Assembly (NCBI GenBank): GCA_022509185.1
Contig: JAFLTS010000001.1
Coordinates: forward strand, 124,001-188,000
Origin: Muribaculaceae bacterium
GTDB lineage: Bacteria > Bacteroidota > Bacteroidia > Bacteroidales > Muribaculaceae
Direction of reading: 5' to 3'
Length of the DNA: 64,000 bases
The notes under the pieces were generated by a model. The model was not told the origin of the DNA. It worked only from the letters and a program-made list of their open reading frames with translations, and made no database searches. The position numbers and the translations under genes are program-made. Position 1 is the first letter of the stretch, and every line of letters starts with the position of its first letter. Shown here one piece after another: positions 27,436 to 35,578 of the stretch.

Positions 27436-27981
27436 ATGAAACGTAAAAAACTAATTCTCGCCACAGCAATTATTCTTGCAACATCTGTGGCATTTCAATC
27501 CTGTATCGGAAGTTTTTCACTCACAAATAAAGTCTTGACATGGAATAAAAATGTGAGCAATAAATTTGTAAACGAACTCGTGTTTTTTGCTTTCTGGGTG
27601 TTGCCCGTTTATGAAGTTACTGCTATCGCCGATCTTCTTGTAATTAACTCAATAGAATTCTGGAGCGGTAACAAACCTTTGGAAGCCAACAATCAAGTTA
27701 TTCCAACTGATTCTGGAAATTATTATATTGAAGCTTATGAAACCGGTTACACTGTGGTTTCACCTGATGGCCGTGAAATATGTTTCACTTTTGATAAAGA
27801 GAGCCAAACTTGGAGTTTCTTGAAAAATGAAAGTGAAAAGATCGATTTCCTCAGATTTGAAGATGAGAATCATGTAAAGATGATTGATGCAGCCGGTGAA
27901 TTCGTTGATGTGGAGCTTTCGGAAGATGGAGTTAACAATTACCGGAACCGGATTGGGGCATGGATGATGGCAATGAATTGA
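27436..27981 (+). CDS. DUF3332 lipoprotein
   Basis: 181 residues. A signal peptide ends at the Cys of VAFQSCIGSFSLT. The stretch SFSLTNKVLTWNKNVSNKF and a hydrophobic segment (FFAFWVLPVYEVTAIADLLV) are typical of DUF3332 proteins. A beta-rich C-terminal part follows. The function of the family is unknown; the place after a lytic transglycosylase suggests an envelope role. Confidence 0.8.
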   Translation: MKRKKLILATAIILATSVAFQSCIGSFSLTNKVLTWNKNVSNKFVNELVFFAFWVLPVYEVTAIADLLVINSIEFWSGNKPLEANNQVIPTDSGNYYIEAYETGYTVVSPDGREICFTFDKESQTWSFLKNESEKIDFLRFEDENHVKMIDAAGEFVDVELSEDGVNNYRNRIGAWMMAMN

Positions 27982-28099
27982 AAATAAAATCAATATAATT
28001 GGCTAAGTTTTTGCACTACAATAAAAAAAATGATTATAGCGTTAATCTAAAACATCATCTTATTGTTATAATAGTAAACACAATTAAAATTTATAGATT

Positions 28100-28303
28100 A
28101 TGAAACCACTTCACATTGTTTGTGCTGTTATCGGTGGAGCAGTTGCCGGTGCGGCTGTTGGTCTTTTGATGGCTCCTGAAAAAGGAAATGAAACCCGCAA
28201 AAGAATTATGAAAGTTCTTAAAGAAAAGGGTATCTGCCTTAAAAAAGATAAGCTCGAAGAACTTGTAGATGAGATTGAAGATCAGATTGAAAACGTGCTT
28301 TAA
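28100..28303 (+). CDS. YtxH-domain small membrane protein (copy 1)
   Basis: 67 residues: one N-terminal TM helix rich in Gly/Ala (VIGGAVAGAAVGLLMAPEKG) followed by a charged helix. The LxAPxKG step after the TM is the YtxH signature, linked to general stress proteins of unknown biochemistry. A paralogue starts 18 nt after its stop. It opens a cassette of four small envelope genes. Confidence 0.8.
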   Translation: MKPLHIVCAVIGGAVAGAAVGLLMAPEKGNETRKRIMKVLKEKGICLKKDKLEELVDEIEDQIENVL

Positions 28304-28321
28304 GCATAAAACTTCCGTATT

Positions 28322-28516
28322 ATGAAAGCATTGAATATTCTTTATGCATTCCTTGGCGGTGCCATTGTAGGATGCTCTGCAGCTCTTCTTTTTGCCCCTG
28401 AAAAAGGCGAAGATGTTAGAGCTAAAATTTGTGACCTTTTGAAAAGAAAAGGCATTAAGATCAGCGATGCTGAAGTTGACGCTCTGGTTGCTGAACTCGC
28501 CAATTCTGAAGAATAG
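28322..28516 (+). CDS. YtxH-domain small membrane protein (copy 2)
   Basis: 64 residues with the same layout as the gene before it (FLGGAIVGCSAALLFAPEKG, then a charged helix), so the pair arose by tandem duplication. The C-terminal helix ends in acidic residues. A strong terminator directly follows, so the two YtxH genes may form their own transcript. Confidence 0.8.
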   Translation: MKALNILYAFLGGAIVGCSAALLFAPEKGEDVRAKICDLLKRKGIKISDAEVDALVAELANSEE

Positions 28517-28530
28517 AATAAAGATTTTTT

Positions 28531-28569
28531 GAGAGTGAGGCTTGCTCGAAAGGCTCACTCTCATTTTTT
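28531..28569 (+). terminator. Terminator after the YtxH pair
   Basis: A 9-bp stem GAGAGTGAG (28531-28539) with CTCACTCTC (28554-28562) is followed by ATTTTTTAA. Confidence 0.85.
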
Positions 28570-28589
28570 AATCACGAACCATCGACATT

Positions 28590-28958
28590 ATGAAACCAAA
28601 AATCACCGATGAAATTAAAGAAATGTTTACCCAGAGTATAAACTGGGCTAAACTTGAGGTGGAATATCTTAAGCTCACTGCTCTGGAAAAAATCATCAGC
28701 ATTGTAAGCATGATGGTGATTGGGGTGGTTGTGCTTCTTCTCCTTCTCCCCGCAATTTTAATGTTTCTTTTTGCTTTGGCGCAAGTTTTTATCGGATTCA
28801 TGCCGGTGGCAGTGGCCTATGTTTGTGTAGGAGGCATTGTAATTTTATTCCTGGGATTGCTTGTGATCTTTAGAAAGCCTTTGGTGATTAATCCTGTGGC
28901 TAAGTTCATTAGCAAGGTTATCCTGGATCGTCCCGAAAATAAGAATTCCAAATCATAA
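28590..28958 (+). CDS. Phage-holin-superfamily (Holin III/YqjE-like) membrane protein
   Basis: 122 residues. An amphipathic N-terminal helix (about 1-40) is followed by two long TM segments (VSMMVIGVVVLLLLLPAI and VAYVCVGGIVILFLGLLVIF) and a basic C-terminus. This pattern matches the Phage_holin_3_6/YqjE family often found next to YtxH genes in Bacteroidota. No phage genes are nearby, so it is probably a cellular envelope-stress protein. Confidence 0.75.
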   Translation: MKPKITDEIKEMFTQSINWAKLEVEYLKLTALEKIISIVSMMVIGVVVLLLLLPAILMFLFALAQVFIGFMPVAVAYVCVGGIVILFLGLLVIFRKPLVINPVAKFISKVILDRPENKNSKS

Positions 28959-28968
28959 ACTTTTGAAA

Positions 28969-29307
28969 ATGAAAGAAATAAAAGAAAAGGAAAAAACCGC
29001 CCAGGAAATAATATCTCCGGGAAAGGGATTCAAAGGATACACCATCGAAGAAATAAGATTTCAAAGAGCTCTTGTTTCTATGGAAGCGGAATTCAGTAAG
29101 GCCAAAGCTCTCAAAAGCTGGGGTAACATCCAGGCTTTAAATCCCTTCATGCCGGGTCCTAATAAAAGCTCATTACCTGGAAAGGCTGGCACTGTAGCAT
29201 TAAAACTTATCAATGGATTAAATTATCTTGACTACGCTCTTTTAGGCCTTTCAGCTTTTAAGGGTGCAAAAAAAATATATTCCTTCTTCAGAGGAAAGAA
29301 AAAATAA
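28969..29307 (+). CDS. Small conserved-context protein of unknown function
   Basis: About 112 residues from ATG 28969; a TTG at 28963 would add two. It is highly basic, with a helical N-terminal part (EIRFQRALVSMEAEFSKAK), a possible hydrophobic segment near 85-100 (LDYALLGLSAFKG) and a Lys/Arg-rich end. No family recognised. It starts 10 nt after the holin-like gene and probably belongs to the same envelope operon. Confidence 0.7.
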   Translation: MKEIKEKEKTAQEIISPGKGFKGYTIEEIRFQRALVSMEAEFSKAKALKSWGNIQALNPFMPGPNKSSLPGKAGTVALKLINGLNYLDYALLGLSAFKGAKKIYSFFRGKKK

Positions 29308-29413
29308 AAATTTACCGCCTCTCATTAAACCCTGGTCTTTTTTACAGGTCATAATATATGAAAGGTAATTGTCGCAGACATTGCCCGAAATAATAAAACA
29401 ATGCTATCGCGAC

Positions 29414-29449
29414 AAAACGGGACAGGGGTCGAGGCATCTGTTCCGTTTT
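29414..29449 (+). promoter_or_regulatory. Hairpin immediately before the yaaA start codon
   Basis: AAAACGGGACAG (29414-29425) pairs with CTGTTCCGTTTT (29438-29449) over 12 bp with one G-U pair, closing a 12-nt loop 3 nt before ATG 29453. It could control ribosome access. A tiny reading frame (29358-29393, MKGNCRRHCPK) precedes it. Confidence 0.5.
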
Positions 29450-29452
29450 ATT

Positions 29453-30229
29453 ATGCTTACACTTCTTGCTGAATCAAAAACAATGGCGGCTCTTCAAGAG
29501 CCTGTTTCCTTAGAAGATATAGAAAAAAACAAACCGGTTTTGGAAGATATGGCCGTTTCTATTATGGCTCATATGGCGGAGATGTCTGTCTCCGAAATTT
29601 CTGAAATCCTGGGAATAAGTAGCCAATTGGCCATAAAGGCTCATAACCTGGCCTATGAATTTCCTCATAAATTTACCGGCTACAACGCTTTGAAAGCTTT
29701 CATCGGAGATGCATACCGAGGTTTAGATGTTGCTTCAATGTCAAAAGATTCCCTTAAGTGGGTGGATGAAGATTTAAGAATCATTTCATCAGTATATGGT
29801 ATACTGAAACCTTCTGACATTATAAAACCCTATCGGTGTGAGTTCAATAAACAGATAGCTCCCGGACATAAAACTCCAATTCAGGTTTTCAAGTCTAAAA
29901 TCACTGTAAATTTAGTTAACTATATTAAGGAAAATAAGATAACTGATATTATCGACCTTTTGCCTGGTGATGCCGACAAATGTGTAGACTGGAAGATTGT
30001 TAGGGCTTTTACCAAAGTTCATAAAATATTGATTCAGGAAGAAGGACCCGCAGGTAAACTAAAAACACCAATCGCAAAAACTTTGAAGGAATCAAGAGGA
30101 AGAATGTGTAGGGAAATTTTGGAAAACAAAATTCAGACTTTCTCTGATCTATGTTCGTTTGACTCTTCCCATTTCATTTATTCACCGGAATACTCCAAAC
30201 CCGGGTTGCCCGTATTTCTGATTGCTTAA
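29453..30229 (+). CDS. yaaA: YaaA family peroxide-stress protein (DUF328)
   Basis: 258 residues from ATG 29453, the same length as E. coli YaaA. The N-terminus MLTLLAESKTM aligns with the family start MLxLISPAKT, so the 28 residues gained from a TTG at 29369 are judged untranslated. Typical segments are NALKAFIGDAYRGLD, IISSVYGILKPSDIIKPYR and ESRGRMCREILENK. YaaA lowers intracellular iron and protects DNA during hydrogen peroxide stress. A hairpin abuts the start codon. Confidence 0.88.
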   Translation: MLTLLAESKTMAALQEPVSLEDIEKNKPVLEDMAVSIMAHMAEMSVSEISEILGISSQLAIKAHNLAYEFPHKFTGYNALKAFIGDAYRGLDVASMSKDSLKWVDEDLRIISSVYGILKPSDIIKPYRCEFNKQIAPGHKTPIQVFKSKITVNLVNYIKENKITDIIDLLPGDADKCVDWKIVRAFTKVHKILIQEEGPAGKLKTPIAKTLKESRGRMCREILENKIQTFSDLCSFDSSHFIYSPEYSKPGLPVFLIA

Positions 30230-30281
30230 GGATCCTTAATGTAAATAACCCTTTTTATTGATTGATTTTTAACCTTTTTTA

Positions 30282-30313
30282 TTGGTAATTTCTAAACCTA
30301 ATTATTATATTTG
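30282..30313 (+). promoter_or_regulatory. Promoter of the rod-like RNA
   Basis: TTG at 30282-30284 and TATATTTG at 30306-30313 are spaced by 21 nt. Transcription should start near 30320. Confidence 0.7.
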
Positions 30314-30319
30314 CATTAT

Positions 30320-30562
30320 AGATATTAGATGAGAATAAAATCCCACATCAAAGATTATTGGGAAACTCATCAAATTTTAATGAAATACCGAGAAATGCAA
30401 CTGCATCAATGGCGGGCCCCACGCGTTAGCGTTGTCCCTTGCGGGCGCAGGCGGATTACAAAGATGCAGGTGGCACTCAAATCCTGACTATCGGAGTTTC
30501 ATCATAATTTCCTTTGATGTGGACCTTATAAACCGATGGCCGTTCCACTCGTTCATCGGTTT
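30320..30562 (+). ncRNA. Rod-like structured RNA, candidate 6S RNA
   Basis: A consensus promoter and an intrinsic terminator delimit about 240 nt without an ORF. The 5' part CCACATCAAAG pairs perfectly with CTTTGATGTGG near the 3' end. Inside it ATGAAA..CCGA pairs with TCGG..TTTCAT, and CTGCATC with GATGCAG, giving a single long rod interrupted by large internal bubbles and capped by a GC-rich head containing ACGC/GCGT. The end stem ACCGATG/CATCGGT plus TTTTTATTTT is the terminator. A rod with a central bubble is the shape of 6S RNA, which binds RNA polymerase holoenzyme. The Bacteroidales-1 motif is another candidate name. Assignment is by shape only. Confidence 0.65.
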
Positions 30563-30616
30563 TTATTTTCTTGAATAATTAATTTTATAATAAAATAATA
30601 AACCCTAACTCAAACC

Positions 30617-31369
30617 ATGGAATCAGTAAAAAAAGCTCTGCTTGATCGTACCAGTGTACGTAGATATGAACGCGAGGCTATCCCGCAGGAAACAATGGAT
30701 TTTATTTTCGAAGCGATACGAAATACTCCCACAAGCTATAACGGTCAGCAATTTTCTGTGATTGATATTGATGATCAGGAATTAAAAGAGAAACTTTATG
30801 AATTAACAGGCCAGAAGCAGCTGAAAACTTGCAACCGCCTTCTCATTTTCTGCTCAGATTATCATAAGATGGAATTGCTTGCTAAAGAAAAAGGACTGGA
30901 AATGCCTCCCTTTACTGATACAATGGATGGTACTATCATAGGAATTATTGATGCTTCTTTAGCTATGATGAGCGCTGTCGTGGCTGCGCAGGCAGCAGGC
31001 CTGGGAAGCAATTGCGTAGGATATCTCCGCACTGTGGATCCAGCTAAAGTAGCTGAACTACTTAATCTTCCTAAAGGAGTTTTTGTAGTCTGTGGATTAG
31101 CATTAGGAATTCCGAGAGAACAGCCTGACCTTAAACCTAAACAAGATAAAGATACGGTTTTCTTTAAAAATGCTTATACTCAAGATTCCAAAAAACTTAC
31201 CGATGACCTTATGGAATATGACAAAATCGTAAAGCATTACAATGAAACCAGGTCTGGAGGAACTACAGAAAACGATTGGTGCGGTCATATTCTGGAATAC
31301 TATCGTCATGCAATGGATTATCGAATTCTGGATTATCTGAAGAACCAGGGATATGACATCAAAAAATGA
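30617..31369 (+). CDS. Nitroreductase-family NADPH oxidoreductase
   Basis: 250 residues. It starts VKKALLDRTSVRRYEREAIP, the FMN-binding Arg-rich motif of nitroreductases, then NTPTSYNGQQFSVIDI, and has the central helix ASLAMMSAVVAAQAAGLGS and the loop VVCGLALGIPRE. Such homodimeric flavoenzymes reduce nitro, quinone or flavin substrates; closest in style are NfsA-like enzymes. The gene precedes a nucleoside phosphorylase by 17 nt and may share its transcript. Confidence 0.9.
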   Translation: MESVKKALLDRTSVRRYEREAIPQETMDFIFEAIRNTPTSYNGQQFSVIDIDDQELKEKLYELTGQKQLKTCNRLLIFCSDYHKMELLAKEKGLEMPPFTDTMDGTIIGIIDASLAMMSAVVAAQAAGLGSNCVGYLRTVDPAKVAELLNLPKGVFVVCGLALGIPREQPDLKPKQDKDTVFFKNAYTQDSKKLTDDLMEYDKIVKHYNETRSGGTTENDWCGHILEYYRHAMDYRILDYLKNQGYDIKK

Positions 31370-31386
31370 AACCTTAATTTAGCAAC

Positions 31387-32265
31387 ATGGAAATAGAAAG
31401 ATTTATCCCTTCCTCACAACTGATTATTAATTCAGATAATTCTGCTTTCCATATTCATCTCAAACCCGAACAGTTGCGCGATAAGATAATTATGGTCGGT
31501 GATCCGGGTAGAGTGAGTATGGTCGCTTCCTATTTCGATAAAATTGATTATGATGTAAGTTCCCGTGAATTTCATGCTATAGCGGGGTCCTACAAAGGTA
31601 AGGAATTGATGTGCATATCTCACGGAATCGGGGCCGACAATATTGAAATAGTTATGACTGAACTGGATGCTTTGGCTAATATTGATTTTGCTTCCAGAAA
31701 AGTGAAAAAAGAGAAAAGAGTGCTCGAACTGGTAAGGATCGGCACTTCCGGTTCACTTCAATATGACCTCAAGATCGGAGACTATGTGATAGCACGTAGA
31801 GGAATGGGATTTGACGGTATACTGAATTTCTATGATGGACGTGACAAAGTATGTGACCTCGTATTTGAAAAAGAGTTCTGTGATTATGTAAACTGGAATC
31901 CTTTATGGGCGCGACCTTATGTAGTGGATGCCGATTCTGATTTGATTCAAAGAATCGGACGCGATGATATGTTAAGAGGCAACACAATTGCTTCCGTTGG
32001 TTTCTATGCCCCTCAGGGAAGAGAAGTAAGGTTGAAACTCAAAGATCCTGAACTGATTAAGAGAATAGAACAGTTCCGTCATAATGGAGAACCAATTACT
32101 AATTTTGAAATGGAATCTGCTTGTCTTCAAGGCATGGCAAAACTCTTGGGGCATAAGGCAATGACTGTATGTTGTATTATCGCTCAGCGACGGGAAGAAG
32201 ATGCAAGCACAGACTATAAGCCAGCAGTAGCAAAATTAGTTGAAACCGTTTTAGATAGAATCTGA
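31387..32265 (+). CDS. udp: Nucleoside phosphorylase, uridine phosphorylase-like
   Basis: 292 residues. Family motifs are MVGDPGRVSMVASYFD (phosphate loop), SHGIGADNIEIVMTELDAL, RIGTSGSLQ, the GFDG segment, and the ribose-binding NFEMESACLQGMAKLLG. The enzyme splits a nucleoside with phosphate to a base and ribose 1-phosphate in salvage. Uridine is the likely substrate, but purine specificity cannot be excluded by eye. It ends at a terminator between convergent genes. Confidence 0.88.
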   Translation: MEIERFIPSSQLIINSDNSAFHIHLKPEQLRDKIIMVGDPGRVSMVASYFDKIDYDVSSREFHAIAGSYKGKELMCISHGIGADNIEIVMTELDALANIDFASRKVKKEKRVLELVRIGTSGSLQYDLKIGDYVIARRGMGFDGILNFYDGRDKVCDLVFEKEFCDYVNWNPLWARPYVVDADSDLIQRIGRDDMLRGNTIASVGFYAPQGREVRLKLKDPELIKRIEQFRHNGEPITNFEMESACLQGMAKLLGHKAMTVCCIIAQRREEDASTDYKPAVAKLVETVLDRI

Positions 32266-32289
32266 AAAATATCGTATTCGTTTTCTTTT

Positions 32290-32320
32290 AGCCGTCTCTC
32301 TGTTTTGGGAAACGGCTTTT
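32290..32320 (+). terminator. Terminator after the nucleoside phosphorylase gene
   Basis: AGCCGT (32290-32295) pairs with ACGGCT (32312-32317), followed by TTTTAT. The tail reaches the dprA stop codon on the other strand. Confidence 0.65.
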
Positions 32321-33449
32321 ATATTGAATAACGATTTCCGGGATAGCGTGTTATAACTCCTTCAAATTCCAGTTCATTCAGAATTGCATTTAATTTAGAA
32401 GCAGGCAAACCGGTCAGTTGACAAATATTGTCTATCTGCACAGGTTCTTTACTGTATTGAAGTATTTCATAAATTTTTCGGGATTTTCCCTCCAGCTCTG
32501 GAAAAAGATTCCGTTGATTCGGAGTCACGGGAATATTCAAGGGTTGCCAACCGGTTGCCTCTATCATATCAGCAACACATTCGATTAGTCGGGCCTTATT
32601 CTTGCGGATCAACAGATTGCATCCAGAGCTTAGTTCATCTGTACTTCTTCCGGGAAGAGCCATCACCTCCCTGTTATAGACAAAGGCAAAATTTGCTGTC
32701 GACATAGCGCCTCCCTTAATATTACTTTCAACTACAACAGTCACATCCGAGATTCCTGCCACTATCCTGTTTCTCGCAAGGAAATGGGGCTTATAAGGAG
32801 TTGTGCCGAAAGGATATTCCGACAAAATTGCTCCTCCGTTTCTAATAATCTCCTTAGCAAGGTTTCGGTGAGCGGCCGGATATATCATATTCAGGCCATG
32901 TGCCATAACGGCTACTGTAGATAATCCCTTTTCCAAAGCCTTGGTATGTGCTGCGGCATCCACACCGTAGGCAAGGCCGCTTACAATTATTGCATCCGGG
33001 AAATAATCTCCTGTATCAGATAAAAATCTGTTACAAAACTCCACACCGTAAGGCGTGGGTTTCCTGGTTCCTACCACTGAAACTATGTGTTCACTTTCAA
33101 GATCAGCATCCCCTAATTTATAAAGAATAACCGGAGCATCCTCTATCTCCGCTAATCTTGAAGGATAATCCTCGTCTAAAATAAAAAGAGGCTGAATGTT
33201 ATGCCGTCTGATTGCTTCAAATTCTTTCTTGGCTCTATTATATGCTTCTTCCCGGTTTAGAGTGTCAAAATCATGATTTTGACTTATCCCAAGCTTTGTT
33301 ATTAGTTCTTTAGTAGTTAATAGAAAAAATTCTTCCGGAGAGATCTCTTTTTCCTCCATATGCTGAAGGAAAGACAGATTGATTTTTTTCAGAAAAGACA
33401 ATCCTATTCTGCTTATAACGCTCCTTTCTTCTCTCCTACCCTTTTCCAT
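32319..33449 (-). CDS. dprA: DNA-processing protein DprA
   Basis: About 376 residues from ATG 33449. A longer version from TTG 33479 would overlap the upstream gene, so the ATG 13 nt after that gene's stop is preferred. The Rossmann-like DprA core shows VVGTRKPTPYGVEF, SGLAYGVDAAAHTKAL, AHGLNMIYPAAHRNLA, LARNRIVAGISDVTVVVES and AMALPGR-type residues (MALPGRSTDELSSGCNLLI). An N-terminal helix-hairpin-like region and a C-terminal winged helix (QIDNICQLTGLPASKLNAIL) flank it. DprA loads RecA on incoming ssDNA during transformation. Confidence 0.93.
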   Translation of the reverse strand: MEKGRREERSVISRIGLSFLKKINLSFLQHMEEKEISPEEFFLLTTKELITKLGISQNHDFDTLNREEAYNRAKKEFEAIRRHNIQPLFILDEDYPSRLAEIEDAPVILYKLGDADLESEHIVSVVGTRKPTPYGVEFCNRFLSDTGDYFPDAIIVSGLAYGVDAAAHTKALEKGLSTVAVMAHGLNMIYPAAHRNLAKEIIRNGGAILSEYPFGTTPYKPHFLARNRIVAGISDVTVVVESNIKGGAMSTANFAFVYNREVMALPGRSTDELSSGCNLLIRKNKARLIECVADMIEATGWQPLNIPVTPNQRNLFPELEGKSRKIYEILQYSKEPVQIDNICQLTGLPASKLNAILNELEFEGVITRYPGNRYSI

Positions 33450-33462
33450 CTTCGGAAATTGA

Positions 33463-33876
33463 TTAGAGATAATCAGCAAAAATCTCTGCTATCTCTTCTC
33501 CTTTAGATAATTTACCCTCTTTCAATACAACTATCGTCACTTCAGCTTGCGAGACTTTTTCACCGCTTAATTTGAAAAGATCCTGATAAAAAATAAATCT
33601 GGCACCTCTCCTTTCCAGAGCTATGCAGCTGCGGAATTTATCTCCGCTTTTTAGGGGGGATAGATATTCTATCTCGATTTTCCTCACCACTGCGTCTATG
33701 CCGGCCTTATGCATTTCGATAAATGGCATTCCTACCTCCTGGCAGAATTTATGCCGGGTATGTTCCATATAATGAAGATAGTTGGCATTATTCACTATTT
33801 GTTCACAGTCAAGTTCATAATCCCTGACCTCCAGCTCTATTTCGAAACTGTATTTTAATTCTTCTGCCTTTCCCAT
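33463..33876 (-). CDS. YbgC/FadM-like acyl-CoA thioesterase
   Basis: 137 residues from ATG 33876, which overlaps nothing and lies one base after the upstream stop (TGATATG). A longer frame exists but runs through the upstream gene. The hot-dog fold is seen in LEVRDYELDCEQIVNNANYLHYMEHTR; the catalytic Asp of DxxxHVNN-type enzymes corresponds to the YELDCEQIVNN stretch, with Cys/Glu in place of the usual residues. It probably hydrolyses acyl-CoA or acyl-ACP. The gene is tightly packed with dprA (13 nt) and the membrane protein before it. Confidence 0.82.
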   Translation of the reverse strand: MGKAEELKYSFEIELEVRDYELDCEQIVNNANYLHYMEHTRHKFCQEVGMPFIEMHKAGIDAVVRKIEIEYLSPLKSGDKFRSCIALERRGARFIFYQDLFKLSGEKVSQAEVTIVVLKEGKLSKGEEIAEIFADYL

Positions 33877-33877
33877 A

Positions 33878-34429
33878 TCAATTGAATTGTCTGAGGGTTT
33901 CTTTAAAATTATCACCATTGGCAAAGGATGAGGCGGGCAACCATAACCAGCCGGGTTCAGGCGGATTAAAAAATAATAATACATAATCTGCCCCGTATTT
34001 CATTTCCTTGAAATTATCTTTTTCTAATGTTATGTCCTTCTTCTCTGAACGGCTATATCTGATATTCCTAAAATCTTCATTTTCATCTTTTCCTCCCGAA
34101 ATTGAGGAATTTTTCTCCCATTCCTCAACATCAAAAAACTCTATAATCAGCCGGGAATCTTCAAACTTGATTTTGTGCGGAATGGTATTGAAAGTGGTGA
34201 GAGGCAGCATTCCATAAAAGAAATATAGAAAAGCAATCAGCATCGGTATTATCAGGAATACCCACATTAAAGCTAACATGAAGAATCTATAGTCAAATAT
34301 AAATCCTGCCAGTAATATCAAAATGAATCCGGCTATTCCCACTATACACCAGACACCACCGTATTGCATCATTAATATAGACAGCATCTTTTTTGGTGAC
34401 ATCCGTATCACTTCAGTTTCTGAATTCAT
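33878..34429 (-). CDS. Membrane protein of unknown function
   Basis: 183 residues. Two adjacent TM segments (WCIVGIAGFILILLAGFIF and FMLALMWVFLIIPMLIAFLYF, ~27-75) are followed by a soluble beta-rich domain with a Glu/Lys/Ser-rich insert and a GWLWLPASSF motif. The layout recalls YcxB-like/PH-type membrane proteins but I cannot assign it. Its start overlaps the stop of the Ntn-hydrolase gene by 4 nt (ATGA), so translational coupling is likely. Confidence 0.75.
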   Translation of the reverse strand: MNSETEVIRMSPKKMLSILMMQYGGVWCIVGIAGFILILLAGFIFDYRFFMLALMWVFLIIPMLIAFLYFFYGMLPLTTFNTIPHKIKFEDSRLIIEFFDVEEWEKNSSISGGKDENEDFRNIRYSRSEKKDITLEKDNFKEMKYGADYVLLFFNPPEPGWLWLPASSFANGDNFKETLRQFN

Positions 34430-35556
34430 TCACTTTGTGTAAGCCTGTAACGGCGATAGGTATCAAGGTTCTTCGGTACTAATGTCTGAACATATCCTGT
34501 TCCTTGTTCATTGAATAACATCGGCATATGTATGTATTTTTCCCCGTTACCTTTGGTTATTGGGAAAACTTCAGCCTTCCTCTTTTTCACTATGTCACAT
34601 TGTGTAGAATGGCCGTCCTTCCCATTTCCCTTTAATGTGTCGTCTACTCCGGTTTCTTCACACTTAACCGGGAAAATCTCACTACAGGGCGGATAACCCA
34701 AACCAGTCCACATAACATATTGCCGGGTCAGATATTCAGGATCAAGACTTGTACCCGTTTCGATTGGCTTACACCCTTCCACCACTACTGTAGCTGTTGA
34801 AGTGTATCGAGGTATGAAATCCTGATCTATTACCCATTCACCCTCGTTCTCGCTGAAATCTTTTTTAAAAAGATCATGATAAAAAGATCGGCTTAAAGTT
34901 TCAGTCAGCACTTCGGGAGCTATTGATTTATTTGCTATATAGGGTTGTAACAGATGGTTGGCGTTGGCTTCTCTTATAAAACCATAGCCCTCGTTATCTC
35001 TTCCCGAATGACAATAATTGGTTCGGACAAGAACATGATCGGGGGCATCACTTAAATTAAATCTATTATATGAATGATTATTGGTTTCAAAGTAAGCTCC
35101 ATTACCATAAGCATCTATAACTCCAAAATTAGCTTCTACTCCCATTGGTTTAGGTAAAGAATCAAGTAAGTTGGCAAAATCCTCAACCGTTTTGCATACT
35201 TTCAAAGCCTGTGTCATAACCAGGCCCTCTTTGTCCATCTCCTTCTGAGGAACATTATCATCCTTTATGTTATATGACGCAGTATTCATAACTGCAAAGC
35301 CATATTCGTTCATCCCCATCCAGGCTTCATTTAAAAGAGTATCAGAAGCATTGTACAAAGCCACATAAGAAGAATCTCCATTCTTACCCTTCACATATTC
35401 AATCTTATTGTCAGAAGCTCCGGTATCCCTGTTTTTCCATAAGAGAGGACGTCCATAGGGATTCATATCTGCCCCTATAATAGCTGATGTACAGGCGATT
35501 GCAGGTACTACTATAAATAGAGTCAAACAAAAAACTGATGTTATACGTTTCAACAT
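34426..35556 (-). CDS. Secreted Ntn-hydrolase (C45/C69-like)
   Basis: 376 residues. A signal peptide (LTLFIVVPAIA) ends right before CTSAIIGADMNPYGRPLLWKN, in which the Cys (C22) becomes the N-terminal residue after cleavage. An exposed N-terminal Cys with this pattern is the nucleophile of choloylglycine-hydrolase/C45/C69-type Ntn-hydrolases. Other segments that fit are WMGMNEYGFAVMNTASYN, NFGVIDAYGNGAYFETNN and VRTNYCHSG. Substrates of relatives are amide bonds in bile salts, penicillin-like compounds, acyl-amides or dipeptides; which applies here is not visible. It heads a 4-gene minus-strand operon with the membrane protein, thioesterase and dprA. Confidence 0.8.
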   Translation of the reverse strand: MLKRITSVFCLTLFIVVPAIACTSAIIGADMNPYGRPLLWKNRDTGASDNKIEYVKGKNGDSSYVALYNASDTLLNEAWMGMNEYGFAVMNTASYNIKDDNVPQKEMDKEGLVMTQALKVCKTVEDFANLLDSLPKPMGVEANFGVIDAYGNGAYFETNNHSYNRFNLSDAPDHVLVRTNYCHSGRDNEGYGFIREANANHLLQPYIANKSIAPEVLTETLSRSFYHDLFKKDFSENEGEWVIDQDFIPRYTSTATVVVEGCKPIETGTSLDPEYLTRQYVMWTGLGYPPCSEIFPVKCEETGVDDTLKGNGKDGHSTQCDIVKKRKAEVFPITKGNGEKYIHMPMLFNEQGTGYVQTLVPKNLDTYRRYRLTQSE

Positions 35557-35578
35557 TATAAACTGATTGAGATAATCA

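Noticed and set aside
28590-28958. Prophage indicated by a holin-like gene
   Set aside because: No lysin, capsid, tail or integrase genes nearby; the holin-superfamily protein sits with YtxH genes as in ordinary chromosomes.
29369-29452. 28-residue N-terminal extension of YaaA from TTG
   Set aside because: YaaA proteins start at the MLxLxxxxKT motif, which is at ATG 29453, and a strong hairpin covers the extension.
33877-33984. Longer thioesterase start overlapping the upstream gene
   Set aside because: The extension runs entirely over the 3' end of the membrane-protein gene, and the hot-dog fold begins right after ATG 33876.
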